This document shows, one piece after another, positions 1 to 11,600 of a stretch of DNA of 64,000 bases. How positions within the stretch are numbered: position 1 is the first letter of the stretch; every line of letters begins with the position of its first letter. The DNA comes from Protonemura montana (Eukaryota; Arthropoda; Insecta; Plecoptera; Nemouridae): NCBI GenBank assembly GCA_947568835.1, contig OX387603.1:808501-872500 (forward strand), given 5' to 3'. A program made the position numbers and the translations under genes. Below the pieces are notes generated by a model. It was given only the letters and a program-made list of their open reading frames with translations, had not been told where the DNA came from and did no database searches.

Positions 1-968
1 GGGTCCAAGTAGCTCAATTGGTTAGAGCAACACCCGCGACAGGTGGAGATCGGGGTCCAAGTAGCTCAATTGGTTAGAGCAACACCCGCGACAGGTGGAG
101 ATCGGGGTCCAAGTAGCTCAATTGGTTAGAGCAACACCCGCGACAGGTGGAGATCGGGGTCCAAGTAGCTCAATTGGTTAGAGCAACACCCGCGACAGGT
201 GGAGATCGGGGTCCAAGTAGCTCAATTGGTAAGAGCAGCACCCATGACAGGTGGAGATCGGGGTCCAAGTAGCTCAATTGGTTAGAGCAACACCCGCGAC
301 AGGTGGAGATCGGGGTCCAAGTAGCTCAATTGGTTAGAGCAACACCCGCGACAGGTGGAGATCGGGGTCCAAGTAGCTCAATTGGTAAGAGCAGCACCCG
401 CGACAGGTGGAGATCGGGGTCCAAGTAGCTCAATTGGTTAGAGCAACACCCGCAACAGGTGGAGATCAGGGTCCAAGTAGCTCAATTGGTTAGAGCAACA
501 CCCGCGACAGGTGGAGATCGGGGTCCAAGTAGCTCAATTGGTTAGAGCAACACCCGCGACAGGTGGAGATCGGGGTCCAAGTAGCTCAATTGGTAAGAGC
601 AGCACCCGCGACAGGTGGAGATCGGGGTCCAAGTAGCTCAATTGGTTAGAGCAACACCCGCAACAGGTGGAGATCAGGGTCCAAGTAGCTCAATTGGTTA
701 GAGCAACACCCGCGACAGGTGGAGATCGGGGTCCAAGTAGCTCAATTGGTTAGAGCAACACCCGCGACAGGTGGAGATCGGGGTCCAAGTAGCTCAATTG
801 GTTAGAGCAACACCCGCGACAGGTGGAGATCGGGGTCCAAGTAGCTCAATTGGTTAGAGCAACACCCGCGACAGGTGGAGATCGGGGTCCAAGTAGCTCA
901 ATTGGTTAGAGCAACACCCGCGACAGCTGGAGATCAGGGTCCAAGTAGCTCAATTGGTTAGAGCAACA
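1..968 (+). repeat. 52-bp tandem array from a tRNA-like SINE head
   Basis: About 18.5 head-to-tail copies of a 52-bp unit run from the window edge to 968. Each unit carries TAGCTCAATTGG, which fits the tRNA A box, a D-stem pair GCTC/GAGC, and an anticodon-arm-like stem CACC/GGTG around a 7-nt loop. The T arm with a proper B box is missing: the unit jumps from GATCGGGG straight to TCCAAG of the next copy. Fuller copies with a B box (GGTTCGAGTC) occur near 38160-38225 and 60610-60625, so the array probably grew from the head of that element. Variants (GTAAGAGCAGC, CCGCAACAGG) recur within the array. The last copy is cut short only ~16 bp before an exon. These are not functional tRNA genes. Confidence 0.9.
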
Positions 969-984
969 CCGTATTTGTGTGCAG

Positions 985-2759
985 CGAACGAAGCGTTGGA
1001 GGATGCCGACTTTGACGACCTTGGTGACGACGGGATCGAGGTCAGAGAGAAGAGGTTACTCCAGCTGATGGCCGGTACGGGGGTCAAAGAAGACATGGCC
1101 TACCTCTTCCGTCGCATGAAGATGATGGACGCCAACAAGCGGTAAGTGGTCCTCAAACACATATCAAGTGCCCGTCACTCAAAACCTTCACTATCAGGTC
1201 ATTCCATATCAAGTGCCCGTCACTCAAAACCTTCACTATCAGGTCATTCCATATCAAGTGCCCGTCACTCAAAACCTTCACTATCAGGTCATTCCATATC
1301 AAGTGCCCGTCACTCAAAACCTTCACTAGCAGGTCATTCCATATCAAGTGCCCGTCACTCAAAACCTTCACTAGCAGGTCATTCCATATCAAGTGCCCGT
1401 CACTCAAAACCTTCACTATCAGGTCATTCCATATCAAGTGCCCGTCACTCAAAACCTTCACTATCAGGTCATTCCATATCAAGTGCCAGTCACTCAAAAC
1501 CTTCACTATCAGGTCATTCCATATCAAGTGCCCGTCACTCAAAACCTTCACTATCAGGTCATTCCATATCAAGTGCCCGTCACTCAAAACCTTCACTATC
1601 AGGTCATTCCATATCAAGTGCCCGTCACTCAAAACCTTCACTATCAGGTCATTCCATATCAAGTACCAGTCACTCAAAACCTTCACTATCAGGTCATTCC
1701 ATATCAAGTGCCCGTCACTCAAAACCTTCACTATCAGGTCATTCCATATCAAGTACCAGTCACTCAAAACCTTCACTATCAGGTCATTCCATATCAAGTG
1801 CCCGTCACTCAAAACCTTCACTATCAGGTCATTCCATATCAAGTGCCCGCCACTCAAAACCTTCACTATCAGATCATTCCATATCAAGTGCCCGCCACTC
1901 AAAACCTTCACTATCAGGTCATTGCATATCAAGTGCCCGTCACTCAAAACCTTCACTATCTCAGAATTTGATGAAATTTTCAGGAGGTTTAGAACACCAG
2001 AAATGAAAACCCCTGTGTAAATGTTTTTGCCCTACGCCTAGCGGTTTGCCCGAGGCAGGGGATGGAAAAACCAAATATTTTACTTTTTGCCCCGCACGGC
2101 AATTCACTATATTCACTCTAGCATTTGAACAAATAAACTTAAAAGGTTGGGACTTGTTATAAAATGATAATTGTGCTTTAATTAACAAGAAAAATTACAT
2201 TAATTGCTTACTTATCAAGTTTAGGGGTGGAAAAAATCAACCATTAAATTTCAACCATTGATAACTCAAGAAGTAATTTATTTTCCCAACGTGTTTTTGG
2301 TCAAAGTGAATGATCATCTAATGAGTGAAACGACGCTAACGACTTGACGGGTTCCATGTTACAGAATGTCTATCATGCCTGGAGTACGAACCCAGGATCA
2401 ACGCGGCGCAGGAGGGGCGGGAGGTGGTAAGAAGGAAGGGGATGACGCAATCAGCGTGAAGGAGAGCAGAACGACGGTGAAACAGAGTGGCTTGGATCTT
2501 ACCAAGGAGAAGAGAGAACGGTAAGTAGATGACCTTTTAACCCAACATACGAGTCCATAACCAAACATAACCCCACAACATAACCCCACATCTTGAACAA
2601 ACATAACCCTACTTGTTGCCAACTTGTTGCCCACTTGTTGCCCACTTGTTGCCTAGGCCTGCTACGACGAACACTCAGTCAGCTGTTGCCCCGACGAGTG
2701 CGGTTGCTAAGAGACGATCGGTCGCGCCGCAGATGCGTCTCGGACTGGACGATGACTAG
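985..2759 (+). CDS. Unidentified gene, last three coding exons
   Basis: Three exons join in consistent phase: 985-1141, 2365-2520 and 2657-2759, with stop TAG at 2757-2759. Acceptors are GTGTGCAG, GTTACAG and GCCTAG; donors are GTAAGTGG and GTAAGTAG. The visible C-terminal part (~138 residues) starts acidic (DADFDDLGDDG), passes through a Lys/Arg/Met-rich probable helix (LFRRMKMMDANKR), then a Gly- and charge-rich linker (GAGGAGGGKK), a Thr/Ala/Ser-rich stretch and a basic patch AKRR, ending MRLGLDDD. An AATAAA lies about 105 bp after the stop. I do not recognise the family; the composition suggests the disordered tail of a nuclear or cytoskeletal protein, which is only inference. The 5' part lies left of the window. 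The first intron holds a 45-bp minisatellite. Confidence 0.62.
1161..1965. repeat. 45-bp minisatellite in an intron
   Basis: About 17.8 copies of a 45-bp unit (starting ATATCAAGTGCCCGTCACTC) lie inside the intron 1142-2364 of the unidentified gene. Because 45 is divisible by three, several frames on both strands stay open for 190-290 codons; none has other coding character. Point variants (CCAGTC, CTAGCAGG) are scattered among copies. Confidence 0.93.
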
Positions 2760-2864
2760 AGGTCAACGAACTCGAGGTCAAATGTTGATATTTATTCGAG
2801 AAGAAAACAAAGTTCACGAAGACGGGCATTTTGTTGTAACGCTTTGCCCTCGGAAGCTTTGTCG

Positions 2865-2870
2865 AATAAA
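2865..2870 (+). terminator. Poly(A) signal of the unidentified gene
   Basis: A canonical AATAAA lies 105 bp after the stop codon at 2759 and just before a retroelement tail that starts near 2889. It is the only good signal between the stop and that repeat. Confidence 0.6.
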
Positions 2871-2888
2871 GAGACATTCCAGGAAATC

Positions 2889-3165
2889 ACTGATTTGTGG
2901 TGATTAACATAGAACTGTTTTGACATCTGGTCATGTGGCGCTGGTCTAATGGCGTCGGTGAATGAGTGGATGATGATGAACCTAACCTAGCCTAGAAGGG
3001 AGGAGGGTAAACCCGGTGCCGGCACGTAGCCTACTCCTGTCGAAGACCAAGGGGACCACCGGCTTAACGTCCCTTCCGAAGGACGGTACATCGTGAATAA
3101 CAGGATTCCTCCACAAATCCATGCTGTCGAGAGGTTGATAAGCAAGGCGAGTGAAGTTGCTGTAC
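2889..3165 (-). mobile_element. SINE body with 5S rRNA-related head
   Basis: Read on the minus strand this is the body and tail of a short element: a core containing CCTTCGGAAGGGACGTTAAG, then a CTAGGCTAGGTTAGG stretch, ATC-rich trinucleotides and a conserved tail. The same body recurs at 53385-53650 (minus) and, truncated, at 58194-58385 (plus). Its 5' side joins directly to the 91-bp array, whose unit resembles 5S rRNA, so the element looks like a 5S-headed (SINE3-like) SINE. No flanking target duplication was established. Confidence 0.7.
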
Positions 3166-4178
3166 TAACTTTCATCCCTCCAACCTCTCTCCCAAACAGA
3201 ACTGGTAATGTGTATGATGGTCACCCATCCAATACCTGACCCAGCGCAGTGTTGCTTAACTTTCATCCCTCCAACCTCTCTCCCGAACAGAACTGGTCAT
3301 GTGTATGATGGTCACCCATCCAATACCTGACCCAGCGCAGTGTTGCTTAACTTTCATCCCTCCAACCTCTCTCCCAAACAGAACTGGTCATGTGTATGAT
3401 GGTCACCCATCCAATACCTGACCCAGCGCAGTGTTGCTTAACTTTCATCCCTCCAACCTCTCTCCCGAACAGAACTGGTCATGTGTATGATGGTCACCCA
3501 TCCAATACCTGACCCAGCACAGTGTTGCTTAACTTTCATCCCTTCAACCTCTCTCCCGAACAGAACTGGTCATGTGTATGATGGGCACCCATCCAATACC
3601 TGACCCAGCACAGTGTTGCTTAACTTTCATCCCTCCAACCTCTCTCCCGAACAGAACTGGTCATGTGTATGATAGTCACCCATCCAATACCTGACCCAGC
3701 GCAGTGTTGCTTAACTTTCATCCCTCCAACCTCTATCCCGAACAGAACTGGTCATGTGTATGATAGTCACCCATCCAATACCTGACCCAGCGCAGTGTTG
3801 CTTAACTTTCATCTCTCCAACCTCTCTCCCAAACAGAACTGGTCATGTGTATGATGGTCACCCATTCAATACCTGACCCAGCACAGTGTTGCTTAACTTT
3901 CATCCCTCCAACCTCTCTCCCGAACAGAACTGGTCATATGTGTGATGGTCACCCATCCAATACCTGACCCAGCGCAGTGTTGCGTAACTTTCATTCCTCC
4001 AACCTCTCTCCCGAACAGAACTGGTCATGTGTATGATGGTCACCCATCCAATACCTGACCCAGCGCAGTGTTGCTTAACTTTCATCCCTCCAACCTCTCT
4101 CCTGAACAGAACTGGTCATGTGTATGATGGTCACCCATCCAATACCTGACCCAGCGCAGTGTTGCTTAACTTTCATTC
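3166..4178 (-). repeat. 91-bp tandem array from a 5S-like SINE head
   Basis: About 11 copies of a 91-bp unit. On the minus strand each contains GTTAAGCAACACTGCGCTGG and TATTGGATGGGTGACC, which line up with the internal control region of insect 5S rRNA (TTAAGCAGC... and ...AGATGGGGGACC). Copies differ by a few substitutions. The array is continuous with the SINE body at 2889-3165. Related arrays lie at 53650-53835 and 61207-61903. Confidence 0.88.
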
Positions 4179-4337
4179 CACTCACCCTTGGTAAGTTCCG
4201 TACTCTTGCTTTACTTTCAGTCAACTTATTCGTTAAAATATATGAAACTTCGTCCAAACACATTTTTTAATGCGAACAGCGATCTTGACAGCAAGCTTTC
4301 AGTAGCAATCAACGAAGCCAAAGCTGGTCTGGACTTC

Positions 4338-4487
4338 AAACCCTTGATAAAGTAACAGGTACAAGTTACGAAACGTTGGGAAATTTAGTTGTTCTTCACT
4401 TAGCATTGAAAACCCAGTTGAATTAGTTTTTGTTAAAATTAGTGCTAAGTTTAGATCAAGTAGACATGAGACTGGAAACAATCATAG
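4338..4487 (+). repeat. Dispersed repeat family H, copy 1
   Basis: Partial copy of a dispersed element that recurs at least ten times here. Landmarks in sense order: GTAACAGGTACAAGTTACGAAACG, given here only as stem GTAAC, loop, stem GTTAC, then GAAACG; CACTTAGCATTGAAAACC; and a 3' end near AAGTAGACATGAG. In this copy the segment before the stem is CTTGATAAA. Confidence 0.8.
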
Positions 4488-4795
4488 TAGACGGTCGTTT
4501 GGTCAGGAAATGTGTGAACTTATTGGCAAATTATACTTTAGTTTTTTAGTTTTTTAGTTTTTATTTGATATTGTCATGGAGCGGACAGGAACTTTTTAGA
4601 ATTAATAACCCTTTTCCAAATTCTTTACGCTTTGACAAGGAATGATGCTTGCTTTTCACACAGTCTTGGACAATTAGTCTCAAAGTCCATCCCGTCAGTC
4701 ATTGCCCGCGCGCTTTAGAAATACACTCACTTATCAATTCCACCTGCATTTCAACTTGCACCCTCCCACCAAGTGTCTCTTGAGTTAGCAATGTA

Positions 4796-5424
4796 AACCC
4801 ATAGGCCAGATTGCCTACTAGCACTAACCACCGGTATACTTGTACCTAAGTTAGAAATCAATAAATAAATAAATAAAAATACAGCTCAGACCTAGGAACT
4901 AGCATAGGCCAGATTGCCTACTTGCACTAACCACCGGTATACTTGTACCTAAGTTAGAAATCAATAAATAAATAAATAAAAATACACCTCAGACCTAGGA
5001 ACTAGCATAGGCCAGATTGCCTACTTGCACTAACCACTGGTATACTTGTACCTAAGTTAGAAATCAATAAATAAATAAATAAAAATACACCTCAGACCTA
5101 GGAACTAGCATAGGCCAGATTGCCTACTAGCACTAACCACCGGTATACTTGTACCTAAGTTAGAAATCAATAAATAAAATAAATAAAAATACACCTCAGA
5201 CCTAGGAACCAGCATAGGCCAGATTGCCTACTAGCACTAACCACCGGTATACTTGTACCTAAGTTAGAAATCAATAAATAAATAAAAATACACCTCAGAC
5301 CTAGGAACTAGCATAGGCCAGATTGCCTACTAGCACTAACCACCGGTATACTTGTACCTAAGTTAGTAAATAAAAATACCCCTAGGAACTAGCATTGGCC
5401 AGATTGCCTACTGGTTAGTTTTTT
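4796..5424. repeat. 103-bp tandem array with AT-rich tail
   Basis: About six copies of a unit of ~103 bp with landmarks CATAGGCCAGATTGCC, CACCGGTATACTTGTACC and an (AAAT/AATA)n tail. Copies vary mainly in the number of AAAT units. The layout (unique part plus short A-rich tail, head to tail) suggests serial copies of the 3' end of a retroelement. The same array occurs in the same orientation at 63155-64000. Confidence 0.88.
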
Positions 5425-5478
5425 ATAGTTTAAAAACTAAAATAGTTATTGTAAATTAGTAAACAATGAATGACTTAC

Positions 5479-5680
5479 GATCTCGTGAGAAGATGACTAT
5501 GAGATGATAGAAGGTTGCTAGGGAAGGTTCGATGTCAAGTCTCATGAACTCAGCGAGCGCTAGGAGAGCGAGGGACCGAGCAGGACGGTGCTGTCGCATG
5601 GAAGCCAGCGCTTCCAACGTAGCATTGAGAGTCAGCACCGTTGGCTGGATTCCACGCGTTGACATATCCGTCAACAGATC
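5479..5680 (-). CDS. PTCD3: PTCD3 exon, GIQPTVLTLNATLEAL PPR unit
   Basis: A 202-bp exon, acceptor CCGCCCCCAG, donor GTAAGT. It continues the previous exon in phase as DLLTDMSTRGIQPTVLTLNA and ends with DIEPSLATFYHLIVIF, a strongly conserved signature of the family. Confidence 0.9.
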
Positions 5681-8600
5681 CTGGGGGCGGAGCATACAGA
5701 GTTAGCTACAATAGGGAAATATCTTTAAATTTAAAACTATTTATTTTATTTTGTTTTGTGAGAAATTAATGAACACGTATTTTTGTATGTTGGTTTTTAG
5801 ACTCATGTCTACTTGATTTATCCTTTGCACTAGTTTTAATTTTCTTAAATTTTTTCTTAATTTTCGTAAGTTTTTATTTTCTTCTAAATGCAATTTTTAA
5901 TAAAATATCTCTGTTTAAAATGTTTGCGTTTGAATCTCGTACGAAAACGAGGGTCGCCATTTTTTCTGACATGAAGTGAAATCTGACGTCAGTATGACGT
6001 CAAGAAACAGAAGCGAACGCAAAGGAAACAACAAAATGACGTCAGAACTACGTGTAGTTAATCACAGCCCGTTTTAATCCCGCCACGAGAATTCATATTT
6101 TAGCCATTCTTAAAACAAATAGAAATAGAAAAGTTATGATCGGATTATAAAAAGAGAAAATACATCAGATTTTATTTTAAACGCGTATTTGAACACAATG
6201 ATAATAATTAAATTATAATCTTGATGAGATTTCCCTATTAGCCTCGGTGGGTGCGGGTCATATGGTCATATGGCAGAACCTGATATCTCCACTTTGTTCA
6301 GCTATGGGTTTATTTAGGAAAAATTTTGGCGAAAAAATTGCGGATTTTTGTGACAAACCCCCTCGGGTGTTTATGTGAATTTAGATTGTCATTAGATTGT
6401 CATGTTACGTCTGGGAAAGTACGCTACGTTCTTCCGTTAGGCTCACGTTCTTCAATTGTAGGCACATTTTTTAAAACAGTGAAAGCTTGGCGTTGGAAAG
6501 GTTTTGTCAGCGTCAATGCTAAGCCTTCTATGTTCTGAGCTTTCAAATAAACATCATCATCATTATTTTGCTGAGTTTATCAATTGTTTCAAGACTCATG
6601 TCTACTTGATGTAAACTTAGCACTAGTTTTTACAAAAACTATTTCAACTGGGTTTTCAATGCTAAGTGAAGCATAATTTTATGTGGTTCTTTTGTTATTG
6701 GAAAATTGTCAGGACTGCTCTTACCCTTGATAAAGTAACAGGTACAAGTTACGAAACAAGTTACGAAACGTTGGGAAATTCAGTTGTTCTTCACTTAGCA
6801 TTGAAAACCCAGTTGAAATAGTTTTTGTTAAATTTTACAGCTGGCTTTTTTTTTGCAACCAGATTTACCAAAAGTTTCCCAACTTAGGCCTGGATTTCAC
6901 TCCAGGACTTCAGGACTTCAGGAATTCAGGACTTCAGGACTCCAAGACTTCAGGACTTCGGGACTCCAGCACCTCAGGACTTCAGGACTCCAAGAATTCA
7001 GGACTTCAGGACTCCAAGACTTCAGGACTTCGGGACTCCAAGAATTCAGGAATCCAAGACTTCAGGACTCCAAGACTTCAGGACTTCAGGACTCCAAGAC
7101 TTTAGGACTCCAAGACTTCAGTAATTCAAAACTTCAGGACTTCAGGAATATCTGGACTTCAGGACTTTAGGACATCGGGACTTCAGGAATTTATTAATTT
7201 TAGGACTTCAGGACTTGAGGTTTTAAGGAATAACTAGACTTCTGGCCTCTAGGACTACAGGACTCCAGGAATTCAGAGCGTCAGGACTTCAGGAATATCT
7301 GGACTTTAGGACTTCAAGACTTCAGGACTTCAGAACTCCAAGACTTCCGGACTTCAGGACTCTAAGACTTTAGGACTTCAGGAATCCAAGACTTCATGAC
7401 TTCAGGACTTCAGGAATCCAAGACTTCAGGACTCCAAGACTTTCGGACTTCAGGACTCCAGAACTTCAGGACTTCAAGACTTTAGGACGCCAAGACTTCA
7501 GGACTTCAGGAATCCAAGACTTCAGGAATCCAAGACTTCAGGACTTCAGGACTCCAATACTTCAGGACTCCAGGACTTCAAGACTTTAGGACTTCAAGAC
7601 TCCAAGACTTCAGGACTCCAAGACTTCAGGACTTCAGGAATCCAAGACTTCACGACTTCAGGACATCAGGAATTCAAGACTTTAGGACTTCAGGAATCCA
7701 AGACTTCAGGACTTCAGGAATCCAAGACTTCAGGACTTCAGGACTTCAGTACTTCAGGAATCAAAGACTTCAGGACTTCAGGACTCCAAGACTTCAGGAC
7801 TCCAGGACTTCAGGACTTCAGGACTCCTACACTCTAGGACTTCAGGACTCCAGGACTTCAGGAATTTATGAATTATAGGACTTCAGGACTTGAGGTTTTC
7901 AGGAATATCTGGACTTCTGGCCTCTAGGACTTCAGGACTCCAGGAATTCAGAGCGTCAGGACTTCAGGAATATATGGACTTTAGGACTCAAGAACTTCAG
8001 GACCCCAAGACTTCAAGACTTCAGGACTTCAGGACTTCAGGACTTCAGGACTTCAGGACTTCAAGACTTTAGGACTTCAGGACTCCAAGACTTCAGGACT
8101 TCAGGAATTCAAGACTTCAGGACTTCAGGACTCCAAGACTTCAGGACTCCAGGACTTCAAGACTTTAGGACTTCAGGACTCCAGCACTTCAGGACTCCAA
8201 GACTTTAGGACTTCAGGACTCCAAGACTTCAGGACTCCAAGACTTCAGGACTTCAGGACTTCAGGACTCCAAGACTTTAGGACTTCAGGAATCCAAGACT
8301 TCAGGAATCCAAGACTTCAGGACTTCAGGACTCCAATACTTCAGGACTCTAGGACTTCAAGACTTTAGGACTTCAAGACTCCAGGACTTCAGGACTCCAA
8401 GACTTCAGGAATCCAAGACTTCACGACTTTAGGACTTCAGGAATCCAAGACTTCAGGACTTCAGGAATCCAAGACTTCAGGACTTCAGGACTTCAGGAAT
8501 CCAAGACTTCAGGACTTCAGGACTCCAAGACTCCAGGACTCCAGGACTTCAGGACTTCAGGACTCCTACACTCTAGGACTTCAGGACTCCAGGACTTCAG

Positions 8601-11600
8601 GAATTTATGAATTATAGGACTTCAGGACTTGAGGTTTTCAGGAATATCTGGACTTCTGGCCTCTAGGACTTCAGGACTCCAGGAATTCAGAGCGTCAAGA
8701 CTTCAGGAATATCTGGACTTTAGGACTCAAGAACTTCAGGACCCAAGGACTCCAAGACTTCAGGACTTCAGGACTCCAGGACTTCAGGACTTCAAGATTT
8801 AGGACTTCAGGACTCCAAGACTTTAGGACTTCAGGACTCCAAGACTTCCGGACTTCAGGACTTCAGGACTCCAAGACTTTAGGACTTCAGGAATCCAAGA
8901 CTTCATGACTTCAGGACTTCAGGAATCCAAGACTTTAGGACTCCAAGACTTTCGGACTTCAGGACTCCAGAACTTCAGGACTTAAAGACTTTAGGACGCC
9001 AAGACTTCAGGACTTCAGGAATCCAAGACTTCAGGAATCCAAGACTTCAGGACTTCAGGACTCCAATACTTCAGGACTCCAGGACTTCAAGACTTTAGGA
9101 CTTCAAGACTCCAAGACTTCAGGACTCCAAGAATTCAGGACTTCAGGACTCCAAGACTTCAGGACTCCAAGACTTTAGGACTTCAGGAATCCAAGACTTC
9201 ACGACTTCAGGACTTCAGGAATTCAAGACTTTAGGACTTCAGGAATCCAAGACTTCAGGACTTCAGGAATCCAAGACTTCAGGACTTCAGGACTTCAGTA
9301 CTTCAGGAATCCAAGACTTCAGGACTTCAGGACTCCAAGACTTCAGGACTCCAGGACTTCAGGACTTCAGGACTCCTACACTCTAGGACTTCAGGACTCC
9401 AGGACTTCAGGAATTTATGAATTATAGGACTTCAGGACTTGAGGTTTTCAGGAATATCTGGACTTCTGGCCTCTAGGACTTCAGGACTCCAGGAATTCAG
9501 AGCGTCAGGACTTCAGGAATATATGGACTTTAGGACTCAAGAACTTCAGGACCCCAAGACTTCAAGACTTCAGGACTTCAGGACTTCAGGACTTCAAGAC
9601 TTCAAGACTTCAAGACTTAAGAACTTCAGGACTCCAAGACTTCAGGACTTCAGGAATCCAAGACTTCAGGACTCCATGACTTCAAGACTTCAGGAATCCA
9701 AGACTTCAGTAATTCAAAACTTCAGGACTTCAGGAATATCTGGACTTCAGGACTTTAGGACATCGGGACTTCAGGAATTTATTAATTTTAGGACTTCAGG
9801 ACTTGAGGTTTTAAGGAATAACTAGACTTCTGGCCTCTAGGACTACAGGACTCCAGGAATTCAGAGCGTCAGGACTTCAGGAATATCTGGACTTTAGGAC
9901 TTCAAGACTTCAGGACTCCAAGACTTTAGGACTTCAGGACTCTAAGACTTCAGGACTTCAGGACTCCAGGACTTCAGGACTTCAAGACTTTAGGACTTCA
10001 GGACTCCAAGACTTCAGGACTTCAGGACTCCAAGACTTCCGGACTTCAGGACTCTAAGACTTTAGGACTTCAGGAATCCAAGACTTCATGACTTCAGGAC
10101 TTCAGGAATCCAAGACTTCAGGACTCCAAGACTTTCGGACTTCAGGACTCCAGAACTTCAGGACTTCAAGACTTTAGGACGCCAAGACTTCAGGACTTCA
10201 GGAATCCAAGACTTCAGGAATCCAAGACTTCAGGACTTCAGGACTCCAATACTTCAGGACTCCAGGACTTCAAGACTTTAGGACTTCAAGACTCCAAGAC
10301 TTCAGGACTCCAAGACTTCAGGACTTCAGGAATCCAAGACTTCACGACTTCAGGACATCAGGAATTCAAGACTTTAGGACTTCAGGAATCCAAGACTTCA
10401 GGACTTCAGGAATCCAAGACTTCAGGACTTCATGACTTCAGTACTTCAGGAATCCAAGACTTCAGGACTTCAGGACTCCAAGACTTCAGGACTCCAGGAC
10501 TTCAGGACTCCTACACTCTAGGACTTCAGGACTCCAGGACTTCAGGAATTTATGAATTATAGGACTTCAGGACTTGAGGTTTTCAGGAATATCTGGACTT
10601 CTGGCCTCTAGGACTTCAGGACTCCAGGAATTCAGAGCGTCAGGACTTCAGGAATATATGGACTTTAGGACTCAAGAACTTCAGGACCCCAAGACTCCAA
10701 GACTTCAGGACTTCAGGACTCCAGGACTTCAGGACTTCAGGACTTCAAGACTTTAGGACTTCAGGACTCCAAGACTTTAGGACTTCAAGACTCCAAGACT
10801 TCCGGACATCAGGACTTCAGGACTCCAAGACTTTAGGACTTCAGGAATCCAAGACTTCAGGACTTCAGGACTTCAGGAATCCAAGACTTTAGGACTCCAA
10901 GACTTTCGGACTTCAGGACTCCAGAACTTCAGGACTTCAAGACTTTAGGACGCCAAGACTTCAGGACTTCAGGAATCCAAGACTTCAGGAATCCAAGACT
11001 TCAGGACTTTAGGACTCCAATACTTCAGGACTCCAGGACTTCAAGACTTTAGGACTTCAAGACTCCAAGACTTCAGGACTCCAAGACTTCAGGACTTCAG
11101 GACTCCAAGACTTCAGGACTCCAAGACTTTAGGACTTCAGGAATCCAAGACTTCACGACTTCAGGACTTCAGGAATTCAAGACTTTAGGACTTCAGGAAT
11201 CCAAGACTTCAGGACTTCAGGACTTCAGTACTTCAGGAATCCAAGACTTCAGGACTTCAGGACTCCAAGACTTCAGGACTCCAGGACTTCAGGACTCCTA
11301 CACTCTAGGACTTCAGGACTCCAGGACTTCAGGAATTTATGAATTATAGGACTTCAGGACTTGAGGTTTTCAGGAATATCTGGACTTCTGGCCTCTAGGA
11401 CTTCAGGACTCCAGGAATTCAGAGCGTCAGGACTTCAGGAATATATGGACTTTAGGACTCAAGAACTTCAGGACCCCAAGACTTCAAGACTTCAGGACTT
11501 CAGGACTTCAGGACTTCAGGACTTCAAGACTTCAAGACTTAAGAACTTCATGACTCCAAGACTTCAGGACTTCAGGAATCCAAGACTTCAGGACTCCATG

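Noticed and set aside
1-968. Cluster of tRNA genes
   Set aside because: The units lack a T arm and a matching acceptor stem; they are SINE-head repeats.
1146-2006. Long repeated open frames on both strands (HSISSARHSKPSL type)
   Set aside because: Translation of a 45-bp minisatellite in an intron; several frames are open at once.
4194-4245. Possible next PTCD3 exon on the minus strand (SYILTNKLTES...)
   Set aside because: Phase would fit, but the acceptor has no pyrimidine tract, the exon would be very short and similarity to the family is marginal.
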